64,000 bases of DNA from Desulfuromonadaceae bacterium (lineage in GTDB: Bacteria; Desulfobacterota; Desulfuromonadia; Geobacterales; Pseudopelobacteraceae). Below are positions 63,526 through 64,000 of this stretch, one piece after another; the stretch's first letter is position 1, and each line of letters begins with the position of its first letter. The translations under genes and the position numbers were made by a program. A model generated the notes under the pieces. It did not search any database. It was not told where the DNA came from and saw only the letters and a program-made list of their open reading frames with translations. The DNA lies in contig JAQTZV010000004.1 of assembly GCA_028687585.1 (NCBI GenBank), positions 166,224 to 230,223 of the forward strand, in the 5' to 3' direction.

Positions 63526-64000
63526 ATGTTCTGTAATCAATGCGAGCAGGCAGCAAATGGAACCGGTTGTAACATCTCTGGCGTATGCGGCAAGAAACCT
63601 GATGTGGCGGCCCTGCAGGATCATCTGCTCTACGGCCTGAAAAGTCTGGCGCTCTACGCCGACAAGATCGGCCGCAATGCCGAGATCGATCGTTTCACCA
63701 TCGAAGGGCTTTTCAGCACCGTCACTAACGTTGATTTCGAGCCGGCCCGTATCGGCGGCCTGATCAAGCGTTGCTATGAATTGAAAGAAAAAGCCAAGGC
63801 TGCTGCCGGTACGGCAATCAGCGGTCCTGTGGCCGACTGGAAACCGGTCGATGATCTGGCTGGCATGACCACGCAGGGTGAAACCCACGGCATCAATACC
63901 CAGCATGTTAATGAAGACATCCGCTCCGTGATCGAGATCCTGATGTACGGCCTGAAGGGTATGGCCGCCTATATGGACCACGCCATGATCCTGGGCAAGA
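63526..64000 (+). CDS. hcp: Hybrid cluster protein / hydroxylamine reductase, N-terminal part (3' end outside window)
   Basis: The visible 158 codons begin MFCNQCEQAANGTGCNISGV with the N-terminal Fe-S cluster cysteines (C3, C6, C15 and C21) of Hcp, followed by the helical domain (LQDHLLYGLKSLALYADKIG, VIEILMYGLKGMAAYMDHAM). Hcp handles NO or hydroxylamine and nitrosylates proteins in anaerobes. AAAGGAG at 63511-63517. It belongs with the nar cluster by regulation and function. Confidence 0.95.
   Translation, partial: MFCNQCEQAANGTGCNISGVCGKKPDVAALQDHLLYGLKSLALYADKIGRNAEIDRFTIEGLFSTVTNVDFEPARIGGLIKRCYELKEKAKAAAGTAISGPVADWKPVDDLAGMTTQGETHGINTQHVNEDIRSVIEILMYGLKGMAAYMDHAMILGK

Overview
The window looks like a Geobacterales (Geobacter/Trichlorobacter/Pelobacter-type) deltaproteobacterial chromosome. 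The signs are a triheme c7 cytochrome of the PpcA type, a GEMM-I riboswitch of the Geobacter cGAMP subtype, a DUF401 membrane protein, paired Hsp20 genes, a candidate selenocysteine-containing thioredoxin, and a nar/hcp nitrogen-respiration cluster. No rRNA, tRNA, CRISPR array or transposase was seen.

Region 1 (1-26.5 kb) is mostly core. It holds the 3' part of a sensor kinase, a MazG-like hydrolase, a histone-deacetylase-like enzyme with a co-transcribed hypothetical/TPR/mini-membrane set, a receiver protein, DUF401, ElbB and two M48 proteases. The second protease (htpX), a small membrane protein and a TerC/Alx exporter form an operon behind a yybP-ykoY (Mn2+) riboswitch whose aptamer strand is shared with a terminator. 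Then follow degP, rluD, leuB-asd, a U32 peptidase, a nuclease, rplU-rpmA, a nitronate monooxygenase-like gene and a cGAMP-type GEMM riboswitch in front of a secreted fibronectin-like protein. Two 118-bp MITE-like palindromic repeats lie in this part.

Region 2 (26.5-39.5 kb) is accessory and scarred. It starts with a 3' fragment of comM abutting a 57-bp sequence that recurs three more times to the right. Intact genes (ClC, pal, marR, a DapB-like gene, a cytochrome b5/CopD-like membrane protein, SRPBCC, DHFR-like, VOC, two hsp20) alternate with fragments of hipA, a helicase/PLD protein, a methyltransferase, hsp20 and an HTH gene. At 36743-37186 a TrxC-like gene has an in-frame TGA exactly at the first active-site cysteine, followed by a perfect 8-bp stem-loop, which suggests a selenoprotein. 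A HepT/MntA toxin-antitoxin pair sits between scrambled comM pieces.

Region 3 (39.5-52.6 kb) is a tandem duplication with a period of exactly 6,248 bp. Each unit carries an XRE-type HTH gene, an ArsR/SmtB repressor with its own promoter/operator, a small membrane protein, a CDF-like transporter with a Cys-rich tail, an OmpR-type response regulator, a histidine kinase, a Spy/ZraP-like periplasmic protein, a PepSY-like exported protein and a Met-rich lipoprotein. This looks like a metal-sensing and envelope-defence module. The unit bodies appear identical, but the joints between units differ markedly. A third HTH copy without the module closes the array.

Region 4 (52.6-64 kb) is a nitrate respiration cluster. 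It begins with a perfect TTGACC/GGTCAA palindrome (HcpR/FNR type), then a diheme cytochrome c, narGHJI, two NarK-type transporters (one with an 85-residue insertion), a triheme c7 cytochrome, and the start of hcp (hybrid cluster protein), which has its own TTGAC/ATCAA site. Together these would carry electrons to nitrate, move nitrate and nitrite across the membrane and deal with reactive nitrogen by-products.
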